From: 1-14-2-50-31-20 sp965370315
GTDB lineage: Bacteria; Bacteroidota; Ignavibacteria; Ignavibacteriales; Melioribacteraceae
Assembly: GCA_965370315.1 (NCBI GenBank)
Contig: CBDUTO010000003.1
Coordinates: 20,613-84,612, forward strand
Direction of reading: 5' to 3'
DNA length: 64,000 bases
Part shown: positions 1-9,530 of the stretch, in pieces
How the letters are laid out: every line of letters starts with the position of its first letter
Position numbering within the stretch: the first letter of the stretch is position 1
Notes under the pieces: generated by a model
Seen by the model: the letters and a program-made list of their open reading frames with translations, nothing else
Databases searched by the model: none
Told to the model about the DNA's origin: nothing
Position numbers and translations under genes: made by a program

Positions 1-2014
1 CGCTATTGGTGAGTTTTTCGGCCTCATCTAAGAATTTACGAAGCACTTCTTCTTCCGAATGATTAATCGCATATTCAAACATTTTTAATTCTACATCCAG
101 AATTTTTTCTTCGTGCTTTCGTTCTGAAATATCTACATGGGTACCTACTATTCTTATGGCTATGTCCTTATCATCAAAAACTGCCTCAGCACGAGAAAGA
201 ATATCAACCCAATGACCATCTTTGTGCTTCATCCTGAATTCCAATTCAAAACGATCACGTTCTTTGTTGATTACTTCTTGCTGCATTTTCCATGATTTTT
301 TTGCATCTTCTGGCTCAATTAGTTTTTCCCATATAGAGAAATCATTTGGCAATTCATCCTCTTTATAACCCAACATATTCTTCCAGCTAGGGGAATAATA
401 AATCTCGTTTGTTACAAGATCCCAATCATACAAACCATCTTTTGTAGCATTCATTGCCAGCTCAAATCTTTCTTTACTATCTTTTAAATCTATTTCAGCC
501 TGTTTACGTTCAGTAATATCAGTAGCCATGCTAATTACAACTTTTTTACCATCTGGTAACTCTCCTATCGGACTGGTGCTGAAATCCCAAAGACGATAAC
601 TGCCATCTTTAATTTTCACTTCCCATTCACCATCGTACTGTGTTTTATCAATTTTGTATAAATTTTCGATAAACTCTTTGTTCGGTACGGCATCTTTACC
701 ATATGCTTTTAATGTCCATTTTTTTATAGTTGGTATGTCATCAATAGTATATCCTGTCTGCTTAATCCACTCTTCAGATAATTGCAGCACTTTTCCATCC
801 GAATGGATCATAATTGGATATGGAGCATAAGTGATAGCGCGACGGAATCTTTCTTCGCTCTCTTTCAATTCTCGCTCTGAATTGATTTTTTCTGTTATAT
901 CTGTAATTATCATTCCTAGACCGTGCCCTACTTTAAATGCTTTCAGTAAAACATGCTTATTGCCAAATTTTGACTGTGGCATGATATCATTAAAAATTAT
1001 TGGTTTCCCACTCCTAATAACTTCTTTATATTGATCATATCTTCCAGACTTCTCAACGTCTGGCGCTAGTTGCAATATATTTTTTCCAATAACACCTTTT
1101 CTTTTTTGTTGGGTCATTTTTAATGCTGCATCATTAATATCAACTTGATTTAGCTCTGAATCAAAAAGCATAAAACCATCTGTTGCAGAATCCATAAAGC
1201 CCCTTAATCTTTCCTCACTTACTTTTAACTCTTCTTCTGCCTTCTTTCTCGCTGTTACATCATCATAAATTGCTACTATATTATAGTTTGGCATCCTAAA
1301 AATTCTATTTTCATAAAAATTAGAATAATTTTCATCAATATATACCTTAGCAGGGTACATTCTTGCAATACCAGTCTTCCATACTTCTCTAAATTCCGAG
1401 ATTAAACCAAAGTCATCAATATTGGGACGCAAATCAAAAAGACTTTTCCCTATCACTTCTTCTTTCTTTTTTTCTTCTAATTCCAATGATTTTTTATTAA
1501 AATTTTCAATAATATAATCTTTACCAAATTCACCATCATTAATTACCTTATATATAGCTACACCACTATTTAGATTATTAAACAAATCTTCAAATATCTT
1601 TTTCCCTTTTGCTATTTTTTCATTGGCCTGTTTTAGTTTGCCATCGCTTTCTATTTCCTTTACCACGCGCTTAATTACTTCAGGCAGCTTTTCAAGGAAG
1701 AGTATATCTTTTATTAAATAATCCTTGGCGCCCAGCTTCATCATATCTACGGCTATGCGCTCATCGCCCTGTCCGGTGGTGATAATAAAAGGTGGCAGCG
1801 GAATTTGCTTCTTATTTAGTGTTTCAATCAACTCTTTGCCATTTATATCGGGCAACGAATAATCAAGCAGCATCATGTCTGGTATTTGTTTTTTTAGATG
1901 TGTAAGCGCATCAGTACCTAAAGCAACACTCATCACAGAAAAACCCAATTCTTCTACTATTGTACTAATCAATTTGACTAATCCAGCATCGTCTTCTATC
2001 AATAAAATATTCAT
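1..2014 (-). CDS. REC-PAS multi-sensor protein, 3' end outside window
   Basis: 671 residues are visible and the frame is still open at position 1. The start is the ATG at 2014-2012. Residues 1-120 form a response-regulator receiver with the acidic pair at 8-9, phospho-acceptor Asp51 (LLDYSLP) and Lys102. Four PAS/PAC modules follow (about 145-260, 265-390, 390-515, 520-640), most ending in the usual DITERK-type linker. The last visible residues (EVLRKFLDEAEKLTNS) look like the beginning of a GAF domain. The output domain lies beyond the edge; a histidine kinase would be usual for this architecture, but that is inference. It follows the single-domain response regulator by about 30 bp and is probably the last part of the same operon, so a phosphorelay from the upstream kinase is plausible. 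Confidence 0.85.
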   Translation of the reverse strand, partial: MNILLIEDDAGLVKLISTIVEELGFSVMSVALGTDALTHLKKQIPDMMLLDYSLPDINGKELIETLNKKQIPLPPFIITTGQGDERIAVDMMKLGAKDYLIKDILFLEKLPEVIKRVVKEIESDGKLKQANEKIAKGKKIFEDLFNNLNSGVAIYKVINDGEFGKDYIIENFNKKSLELEEKKKEEVIGKSLFDLRPNIDDFGLISEFREVWKTGIARMYPAKVYIDENYSNFYENRIFRMPNYNIVAIYDDVTARKKAEEELKVSEERLRGFMDSATDGFMLFDSELNQVDINDAALKMTQQKRKGVIGKNILQLAPDVEKSGRYDQYKEVIRSGKPIIFNDIMPQSKFGNKHVLLKAFKVGHGLGMIITDITEKINSERELKESEERFRRAITYAPYPIMIHSDGKVLQLSEEWIKQTGYTIDDIPTIKKWTLKAYGKDAVPNKEFIENLYKIDKTQYDGEWEVKIKDGSYRLWDFSTSPIGELPDGKKVVISMATDITERKQAEIDLKDSKERFELAMNATKDGLYDWDLVTNEIYYSPSWKNMLGYKEDELPNDFSIWEKLIEPEDAKKSWKMQQEVINKERDRFELEFRMKHKDGHWVDILSRAEAVFDDKDIAIRIVGTHVDISERKHEEKILDVELKMFEYAINHSEEEVLRKFLDEAEKLTNS

Positions 2015-2045
2015 AATATCTCTCTTATTAGTTTCTATGTATATA

Positions 2046-2477
2046 TTACAACTTCACCACTTGAATAAAAAGGCCTAATCTTTTTAATGTTTCTGCAAAT
2101 TTTACAAAATCAACTGGTTTGGTGATATAAATATTACAGCCCAGTGAATAACATTTTTCAACTTCGCGTGGATCGTCAGTAGTTGTAAGCATCATTACAG
2201 GAAGGTTTTTAAAATCGTCATCGCTTTTTATTTGCTCTAGCACCTCTACGCCATTCATTCTAGGCATGTTGATATCGAGCAATAGTAGATATGATTTATT
2301 TTTGTCTAACACCATATTTTTGCCTTTGCCCGAAATAAAATCCCAGATCTCTTTACCATCTACAAAGCGGATCATATGATTGCATATTCCCGAATCCTTT
2401 AATCCTGCCATAATAAGCTCGGCATGTCCATCATCATCTTCGGCTATCAGAATTGTAAGTTCTTTGTATTTTTCCAT
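2046..2477 (-). CDS. single-domain response regulator (Rcp1-like)
   Basis: This 143-residue protein is only a receiver domain: acidic pocket Asp14/Asp15, phospho-acceptor Asp68 in LLLDINMP, Thr98-100 and Lys120 followed by Pro (ITKP). It resembles the Rcp1 family that takes phosphate from PAS or phytochrome-type kinases and has no DNA-binding output. A longer reading frame to 2534 exists, but the ATG at 2477 follows a GGAAAATAATT ribosome site and avoids overlapping the kinase, which stops at 2500. The gene follows that kinase by about 22 bp, so the two are very likely a cognate pair. Confidence 0.9.
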   Translation of the reverse strand: MEKYKELTILIAEDDDGHAELIMAGLKDSGICNHMIRFVDGKEIWDFISGKGKNMVLDKNKSYLLLLDINMPRMNGVEVLEQIKSDDDFKNLPVMMLTTTDDPREVEKCYSLGCNIYITKPVDFVKFAETLKRLGLFIQVVKL

Positions 2478-2499
2478 AATTATTTTCCTTCTTAAATAT

Positions 2500-3640
2500 T
2501 TAAAATTCCGTAAATGAATGACTGTGTAGTTCAATATAAAAAACAGAGCCTTTATTTTCTTCTGACTCGGCCCATACTTTCCCTTTGTGTTTTTCGGCTA
2601 TTCGTTTCACCAGGCTAAGGCCAATACCTTCACCAGTTTTGCCCGAGCGGATGCCTATGCGGTAAAAAACATCCCAAATTTTTTCCAGATGCTTTTGTGC
2701 AATTCCTTTGCCAGTATCCCTAATGGTGTATACAACCTTACTATACGATTTTTTTGCGTCCACAGTAATTTCCAAAACTCGCTCCGAATCAGAATATTTC
2801 AATGCATTGCTAATTATATTTGCGAAAAGCTGATCCAATAATGCGGCATCGCCAAAACATTTAGGTAGTGGATTAATATATATTTCGCATTGGGCTTCTT
2901 TTATCTGAAAATCGAGGCTTTGAAGTATTTTCGCAAACAGTGCGTTCATGTCAATTTCCTGAATGTTCATTTCTACTCTGCCAGTGCGCGATAGCTGAAG
3001 GAGACCGTTGATTAGATTATCCATTTTTTCGATATTGCTATGGACAAAACTAAGTGTTTTGGGAATATCTTCATCTGTAATAATGCCAAGTTGGTGAAGT
3101 ATTTCCGGTTCAAGCGCTTTATCGGCGAAAAGGTTTTTTATTGAATCGGCTTGTTTTTCCAGCCGTTGGCTAAATCCCTGTATGTTCACCAAAGGTGTTC
3201 TAAGGTCGTGAGAGGCAACATAAAGGTAATTTTCCATCTCCTTATTTTTTGCCAAAATCATTTCCTGTATCTGCATCATTTCACTAATATCTGTGGTAAT
3301 GGTGGCAAATTTTCCGGCTTGGGGCGAAACAACCGATATCATTAAATGCTTATCCAAAGGGGGATAAAAGGTATTAAACTCATGGGGATCTCCTCCCAGC
3401 GCAACCTTGGCATACTCCTCCAGGTATGGTGGTGGAGTGGTTTGATAGACTTCGGTTGCTAATTTACCAATTGCATCTTCTTTGCTAATTCCTGTAATTT
3501 CGGTAAATACCTTATTGCAATCGATAATGCGGTAATCAATAGCATCACCGGCAGTGTTTAGCACTAACTCGTGCATAACTACCATTTCGGTGAGGGAGGT
3601 GAATAAGGCATTTAATTTTTCTTCACTTTCGCGGAGTGCG
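2500..3640. repeat. direct repeat copy 2: kinase 3' halves
   Basis: About 1.1 kb covering the last PAS, HisKA and HATPase coding region is closely matched by 8392-9530 in the same orientation. Long runs are identical, and differences are scattered single bases plus a few conservative residue changes. The similarity fades upstream of the last PAS module, where one protein continues into other PAS domains and the other into HAMP. Confidence 0.8.
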
Positions 3641-5937
3641 TCTTCTGCCAGCTTACGCTCAGTAATAACCATTCCCAAAACAAAAAAGCTTTCTATTTTG
3701 CCATCAACAATATGTGGGATATAATTAGTTTCAAAAATTATCAATTCATTATTCTTAGTATGAGTTGTTCTATTTTCAAAACTGACAAACTCGCCTGAAA
3801 GTGCTTTTTTCATTTGAGGCAAGGCACGATTAAAAGTCTCTTCACCAATTACATCAATCACATCTTTTCCAATAATTCCGCTTTCGAATGGACTTCTATC
3901 GTAATAGTACTGATTAACAAAAGTGTATTTCAAATCTTTATCAATCTGACTGATTAAAACTGGCAAATTATTAGTTATAGTACGAAGTTGTTCTTCACTT
4001 TCTTTTAATTCTTCTTCAGCTAGTTTGCGCTCGGTGATGTCATTAAATGAAATAGTTACATATTTTATGTTGGTGTTTTCATCAAAAACAAGTGACGCAT
4101 TTACATTTACCCATGTGATATATTTTCTTTCAGGACGTTTGATACCAATAAAGTATTCTGAAAAAGATTTCAATAAACTAAGTGCCTTGTTTACCGGATA
4201 TTCTTCAAGGGGCATATCTGTACCATCGTTTCTTACAAATCTCCACTGAGGGTCAATGGCCTTTTTCCCTTTCATTTGTTCAGTACTAAGCCCTAGAATC
4301 TCGCTTGCCTTAGGGTTGCTTAGTATTATACTAGTATCCGGAGCGTGAAGAACAACCCCGGTTCCTAAACTCTCCATTAGATTAAGATATTTTTCGTTGC
4401 TTTCTTCGGCTTTATCTTTGGCGATAAGTAGTTCTTCTTCAATTTTTTTACGTTCTGAAATATCCTGAGCGGCACCCCAAAGTCTGGTGATTTTCCCATT
4501 TTCGTCCTTTATCGCTTCCCCATGTGCCCACATCCACCCATTACTTCTATCTTTTCTTATGGTTTTTAATTCAATGTTATAAGGAGTTCCAGTTTCCCCG
4601 GTTCTTGCAATTGAGCTTGATAATAATTCCCAACTTTCTTGAGTAAACAATTTTTGACTATCGTTTAATAGTGGAGGTGGGAAAGCGGGATCAAAACCAT
4701 ACATTTTGTATAATTCTTTAGACCAGTTAACTCTATTTGTTGCTAAATCTAAATTCCAACTACCTATATGAGCTAATTTCTGTGCCCTTTCCATTTCTAT
4801 TTCATTTCTCTCCGCCTTTTCTTTGGCATTAAGTAATTCGTTGGTGCGCTCTTTAACTTTTGATTCCAATACCTTATTTAATTTTTGTTTGCTTTTATAT
4901 CTATTGTAAATTAAAAGCACTAATACAATTACCAGAATAGTAATGATAATAAGCAGATATAAAACATTTTGCTGTTTGTTAATTGTTCCTGTTTTTTCTT
5001 CCAGAATTTTTGTTTGTGATAAAATTTTATCCTTCTGATCTTGTAATAATTCGATTCCCTTATTAAGTTCTTCTTTCTGCTTCTCTGATTCAAGATACTG
5101 ATCATCCAAAATATTTTGCTGCTCTTGAATCTTTTGATCTTGTGTGCTAATATCTATTTGCTTCTCCTCGAGTAATTGTGACTGATTAGAAAGTGTTTTT
5201 TGCTGATCCTGAATTTTTAGTGTTTGATTGTTAAGACTATCATTCTGGGCTAGCATTTGTCTGTCAAAACTATCTTTCTGGACTTGCATCTCCTGTGTCT
5301 TGCTTGTGATGGTATGCTCGAGCCGTTTCAAATCGGTTTCAAGATTATCTGTATGTTTTTGAAGACTTCGCAAGCTTTGCTGACCTTCGCGATATAACGC
5401 TGCAACATCAATTTCAGTGCCTCCGAAAAGAACTAGATCATCCGTAAAACGAAGATTCTGGTTAATTATATTAGCCTTGTTTATTTCAAAATGAAGAGTT
5501 CCCTTTCCGCTCTCAATAAAATTAATCATGATCAATCGTTTATCCTGAAAACCATCGCTTATTAGGAGAATGTTTTTCCCTTCAATTTCGTCAAAAAGTT
5601 CAGTGATAGAATTCTCTTGGTCCTTTGTAATATAAATTAACTGTACACCATCAAAATTATCCAATGAAAGTTTTGATACTATATTAATAGGTTTTCCCTT
5701 GAGTGTTTTGGTGTTAGATAATATTTTCATCTCATTAAAAACATCTTTATCCTCACCTAGTATTAGAAATTGAAATTCGTTAATTGCCTCTTCGTTTTGC
5801 CACTCAATATTATTGGCAAAGTTGTAGATATAGGCTGTAATAGCTTCCTGACGTTCTAATGTTTGTGCGTTAATATTTGACGACTGCACAATAGAAAAGA
5901 TAATTGCTATTTTGAAAACTTGAATTAATGGCTTCAT
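2500..5937 (-). CDS. YfiR-domain/PAS hybrid sensor histidine kinase
   Basis: The protein has 1145 residues. A signal peptide (1-25, ending NINAQ) is followed by a YfiR/DUF4154 periplasmic domain (about 27-178), a long Gln/Glu/Lys-rich coiled coil (about 185-322) and one membrane segment (about 325-345). In the cytoplasm there are four PAS/PAC modules (about 385-885), a HisKA domain with His910 in SHDLRTPL, and a HATPase domain with N-box NALKYSD, DTGKGI and GEGIGL motifs. YfiR proteins are usually separate periplasmic partners of membrane enzymes; here the domain is fused to the kinase. An upstream in-frame ATG exists at 6009, but the ATG at 5937 begins a clean signal peptide and has GGA upstream. 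Its 3' 1.1 kb is nearly repeated in the kinase at 8392-10254. It lies 85 bp after a TonB receptor. Confidence 0.88.
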   Translation of the reverse strand: MKPLIQVFKIAIIFSIVQSSNINAQTLERQEAITAYIYNFANNIEWQNEEAINEFQFLILGEDKDVFNEMKILSNTKTLKGKPINIVSKLSLDNFDGVQLIYITKDQENSITELFDEIEGKNILLISDGFQDKRLIMINFIESGKGTLHFEINKANIINQNLRFTDDLVLFGGTEIDVAALYREGQQSLRSLQKHTDNLETDLKRLEHTITSKTQEMQVQKDSFDRQMLAQNDSLNNQTLKIQDQQKTLSNQSQLLEEKQIDISTQDQKIQEQQNILDDQYLESEKQKEELNKGIELLQDQKDKILSQTKILEEKTGTINKQQNVLYLLIIITILVIVLVLLIYNRYKSKQKLNKVLESKVKERTNELLNAKEKAERNEIEMERAQKLAHIGSWNLDLATNRVNWSKELYKMYGFDPAFPPPLLNDSQKLFTQESWELLSSSIARTGETGTPYNIELKTIRKDRSNGWMWAHGEAIKDENGKITRLWGAAQDISERKKIEEELLIAKDKAEESNEKYLNLMESLGTGVVLHAPDTSIILSNPKASEILGLSTEQMKGKKAIDPQWRFVRNDGTDMPLEEYPVNKALSLLKSFSEYFIGIKRPERKYITWVNVNASLVFDENTNIKYVTISFNDITERKLAEEELKESEEQLRTITNNLPVLISQIDKDLKYTFVNQYYYDRSPFESGIIGKDVIDVIGEETFNRALPQMKKALSGEFVSFENRTTHTKNNELIIFETNYIPHIVDGKIESFFVLGMVITERKLAEDALRESEEKLNALFTSLTEMVVMHELVLNTAGDAIDYRIIDCNKVFTEITGISKEDAIGKLATEVYQTTPPPYLEEYAKVALGGDPHEFNTFYPPLDKHLMISVVSPQAGKFATITTDISEMMQIQEMILAKNKEMENYLYVASHDLRTPLVNIQGFSQRLEKQADSIKNLFADKALEPEILHQLGIITDEDIPKTLSFVHSNIEKMDNLINGLLQLSRTGRVEMNIQEIDMNALFAKILQSLDFQIKEAQCEIYINPLPKCFGDAALLDQLFANIISNALKYSDSERVLEITVDAKKSYSKVVYTIRDTGKGIAQKHLEKIWDVFYRIGIRSGKTGEGIGLSLVKRIAEKHKGKVWAESEENKGSVFYIELHSHSFTEF

Positions 5938-6022
5938 AATTATTCCAATAAAATCCGTTATTTTATTCAATGATATGTTTTCGTAGTTATATGTACTAAT
6001 TCTAAACATTTACAAATTCTCT

Positions 6023-8152
6023 TTAAATTCCTATTATTAAACTAGCATAAATAGAACGGCCACTACGTCCTGGAATAGTGTTGATGTTTCTTCTGATATA
6101 TTCAGGATAGTATATTTTCTCATTGAGCAGGTTTTTAGCATACATTTCTATTGTTATATCAGGATTATTCTCTGGGCTAAGGCCCATAAATTTTCTAATA
6201 TTCAGGCTTATGTTAGCAGTAAGAAAATTATAAGATTTAGCATGTGGATTTGCATTAGGATATTTAGCACCAATATCATCTCCTTCACCATAATATGAGT
6301 TAAAAATTCCGAGTAGGAATCCTTTTGAAGGGTATTCATAAACAATTCCTGTTTTAAACATACTATTAGGCATTCCCATTGTTTGCTCAGAGCTTCCATC
6401 CCCAACCCAAAATTTACTGTAGGATAAGGAAAGACTTAAGTTTCTGAATAAATTGAATTTACCTTCGAGTTCAACGCCTTGTGTTTTCAATGAGCCTTTG
6501 TTGATGTATGTCGGAACTGCAAGTTTTTTTCCAACTTCGCCAACTGTAGCGTATACCAGACTATCGGAAGGCAAAGAACGAACTATTAAATTTTTTTCTT
6601 GATTTTGAAAAATAGTAGCCGTTAACAGAAATTTTTTATGTTTATAACTTATCTGAATTTCAGAAGTTTGAATTTTCTCTGGTTCTAATTCTGACCCTCC
6701 ACCCGAAAGTGACGGCGGTGTATAAGAATTTATTATTTCAGAAATATTATACCGCTCTAATAAAGAGGGTGAGCGAAATGCTTGTCCATAAATAAGTTTT
6801 AAATAAAGTTTATTTTGCCAATGCATTACAACATTTACTCTTGGCACAAAACTCCATACAGGTGAAGCTGTTTTGTTAGCTTGTCCGCCAAGATCAATAT
6901 GAATAAAGTTATAGGGTTCAAAACTGAATTGAAAATAAGCACTATACCAGTTCTCTGATTTTCCATCAGTTATCATAAATGGAGTCGTGTTAGTTTGTGT
7001 GTCAAAATCTGTAAATCTACTCCCATCTGTTGTTTTGCTGTAAGAAGTATTATCCAGAAAGAAACGATTAAATACAGTACCGCCGATCATGCGTATTTTT
7101 TCTGAAAATTTTAGAGCTAAAGAAGCTTCAAATAAAAATCCATGTCCATCTTGGGTGCTGAGAATAGGGTTAAATAATGAATAAGAGGGTTGATCCCGTA
7201 AGGTTTTATTAAAATCTGCGTGAATGTTTAATGCCCATTTATTATTCCATTTTTTATCATAAGCTAGACTTGCAAAATACTGAGAAAGATCAATTCTATT
7301 ACCAAGTGGATTACCCCATCTTGCACCACCACTCATATATTCAAAATTTGACTGAAGCCCTAAAAAATGTGCTTTAAATCCTTTGTATTTTGCTTCAAGC
7401 AATAGCGATTTGTCAGTATGATCCATTTGCATTGTTCTTGGTGGATTTACAACTGTTTCAACATCATCAATAAACTCCATGTCATTTTCACCTCTTGCTG
7501 TAAAATCCCAACCATTGGTCTTATTCCAAACCACATTAGCTTTCAGACTTATTTTGTTTATTTTTTTTGATATCATTAAAGATGTTTGCCATGAATCAAA
7601 GCTACCATAGCGTATTCTCGTAGAAGCCTCCAATTTTTCAGTTGCATCTTTGGTGATTATATGAATCACTGCGGTATAAGCATTTGAACCATAAAGTACA
7701 GAACCTGTACCTCTGATAATTTCAATTTTCTTGATGCTTTCAAGAGGAAAAATTTTGTAAATAAGACTGTTCGCACCATTGTTTACGCTTTCACGCAAAG
7801 GACTACCATTCAGTAAAATCAGTAGATGAGTATTGTAATGCGGTGTTACAGTTCCTCTTACTGCAAGTATACCATCAGGGAAAACAATTGTGCTTAATCC
7901 GTACATACTGGTAACTCTGTCCAGCACTTCCAGAAGATTTAATGCTCCGTAAGATTTAATTTCTTTTGCCGTAATAATATTCATACTGGCTGGAGCCATA
8001 AAAAATTGTTCTTCACTTTTTGAAGGAGTTGTAACTTTAATATTCCAGAGTGAGTCTAATGGAATAGAATAGATGTCCGTTATTTCTTGCGCCTTAACAA
8101 TTTGAAGGATAGAGAAAACGCAAGTAACCAGAATGGTTATTCTAGTTCTCAT
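6023..8152 (-). CDS. TonB-dependent outer-membrane receptor
   Basis: This 709-residue protein starts with a signal peptide (to about residue 21, IVKAQ). A plug domain follows (about 45-165; ASMNIITAKEI, LAVRGT, IEIIRGTGSVLYGSNAYTAV), then a 22-strand type barrel ending in an aromatic-poor ASLIIGI. It has no carboxypeptidase-like N-domain, so it resembles the CirA/BtuB/FepA group more than SusC. The substrate cannot be read from sequence. Its ATG overlaps the end of the small kinase fragment gene by 11 bases, and the YfiR-kinase gene begins 85 bp downstream. This order suggests that receptor, YfiR domain and kinase form one sensing or uptake module. A second such receptor lies at 10887-13247. 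Confidence 0.92.
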   Translation of the reverse strand: MRTRITILVTCVFSILQIVKAQEITDIYSIPLDSLWNIKVTTPSKSEEQFFMAPASMNIITAKEIKSYGALNLLEVLDRVTSMYGLSTIVFPDGILAVRGTVTPHYNTHLLILLNGSPLRESVNNGANSLIYKIFPLESIKKIEIIRGTGSVLYGSNAYTAVIHIITKDATEKLEASTRIRYGSFDSWQTSLMISKKINKISLKANVVWNKTNGWDFTARGENDMEFIDDVETVVNPPRTMQMDHTDKSLLLEAKYKGFKAHFLGLQSNFEYMSGGARWGNPLGNRIDLSQYFASLAYDKKWNNKWALNIHADFNKTLRDQPSYSLFNPILSTQDGHGFLFEASLALKFSEKIRMIGGTVFNRFFLDNTSYSKTTDGSRFTDFDTQTNTTPFMITDGKSENWYSAYFQFSFEPYNFIHIDLGGQANKTASPVWSFVPRVNVVMHWQNKLYLKLIYGQAFRSPSLLERYNISEIINSYTPPSLSGGGSELEPEKIQTSEIQISYKHKKFLLTATIFQNQEKNLIVRSLPSDSLVYATVGEVGKKLAVPTYINKGSLKTQGVELEGKFNLFRNLSLSLSYSKFWVGDGSSEQTMGMPNSMFKTGIVYEYPSKGFLLGIFNSYYGEGDDIGAKYPNANPHAKSYNFLTANISLNIRKFMGLSPENNPDITIEMYAKNLLNEKIYYPEYIRRNINTIPGRSGRSIYASLIIGI

Positions 8153-8354
8153 GATTAATTCCTTTTAATGTGTTGTGCTTTATTTCATATTCGTGTTGGA
8201 AGCTACAAAGTTCTTCCGGTGTAGGATTGTCCGCTTGAAATACTTTGAGAATTACCGAAGTATTATCATGTTTTTGTACTCCCCTATATACCAGCGAACT
8301 TGAACTTTCACATAAGGTTACAGTTATTATATAATTTCGAATTCTCTTTTCCAT
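8142..8354 (-). CDS. orphan Ser/Thr kinase N-lobe fragment (70 aa)
   Basis: The product resembles the first 60-70 residues of the large fused Ser/Thr kinase-ATPase-histidine kinases: a short beta strand, the glycine-loop region in which SSSSLVYRGV replaces the usual pattern, an ATP-lysine context (VILKVF), then PTPEEL and a helix. It stops after GINHEN, before any catalytic loop. The ATG at 8354 has AAAGGA upstream, better than the alternative at 8426. Its last codons overlap the ATG of the TonB receptor (ATGAGAACTAG), so translation may be coupled. It occupies the place held by the response regulator in the sister module. It could be a decayed remnant or a retained leader or binding peptide; it cannot be an active kinase. 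Confidence 0.6.
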   Translation of the reverse strand: MEKRIRNYIITVTLCESSSSLVYRGVQKHDNTSVILKVFQADNPTPEELCSFQHEYEIKHNTLKGINHEN

Positions 8355-8391
8355 GATTTTTTTCCTTTTATATATTTCCTCTTTTAGCTTA

Positions 8392-9530
8392 TTAGAGTTC
8401 AGTAAATGAACGATTGTGTAGTTCAATATGAAAAACAGAGCCTTTATTTTCTTCTGACTCGGTCCATACTTTCCCTTTGTGTTTTTCGGCTATTCGTTTC
8501 ACCAGGCTAAGGCCAATACCTTCGCCGGTTTTGACTGAGCGTGGGTCGATGCGGTAAAAGACATCCCAAATTTTATCCAGATGCTTTTGTGCAATTCCTT
8601 TGCCTGTATCCCTAATGGTGTATACAACTCTATTGTATGTATTTTTTGCGTTCACCGTAATTTCCAGTGCTCGTTCCGAATCAGAATATTTCAATGCATT
8701 GCTAATTATATTTGCAAAAAGCTGATCCAATAATGCGGCATCACCATAACATCCGGGTAGTGGATTAATATGAATTTCGCATTGGGCTTCTTTAATCTGA
8801 AAATCGAACCTTTGAATTATATTTGCAAACAGCGCGTTCATGTCAATTTTCTGAATGTTTATTTCTACTCTGCCTGTGCGCGATAGCTGAAGGAGACCAT
8901 TGATAAGGGAATCCATTTTTTCGATATTGCTATGGACAAAACTGAGTGTTTTGGGAATATCTTCATCTGTAATATTGCCAAGTTGATGAAGTATTTCCGG
9001 TTCAAGCGTTTTATCGGCGAAAAGGTTTTTTATTGAATCGGCTTGTTTTTTCAACTGCTGGCTAAAACCCTGTATGTTCACCAAAGGCGTTCTAAGGTCG
9101 TGAGAGGTAACATAAAGGTAATTTTCCATCTCCTTATTTTTTGCCATAATTATTTCCTGTATCTGCATCATGTCGCTAATATCGGTGGTAATGGTGGCAA
9201 ATTTTCCGGCTTGGGGCGAAACAACCGATATCAGTAAATGTTTATCCAAAGGAGGAAAAAAGTCAGTAAACTCATAGGGATCTCCTCCCAGTGCAACCTT
9301 GGCAAACTCCTCCATGTAAGGTGGCGGATCGGTTTGATACACTTTGCTTGCTAATTTACCAATTGCATCTTCTTTGCTGATTCCTGTAAGTTCGGTAAAT
9401 ACTTTATTGCAATCGATAATTCGGTAATCGATAGCTTCACCAGCAGCGTTTTGAACCAGCTCGTTCATCACCACCATTTCGGTCAGAGAATTGAATAAGG
9501 CATTTAATTTTTCTTCGCTTTCTTTTAAGG
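8392..9530. repeat. direct repeat copy 1: kinase 3' halves
   Basis: Partner of the repeat at 2500-3640 and in the same orientation. The similarity extends a few bases past the stop codon and ends in the last PAS module. It supports a tandem duplication of the receptor-YfiR-kinase module. Confidence 0.8.
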
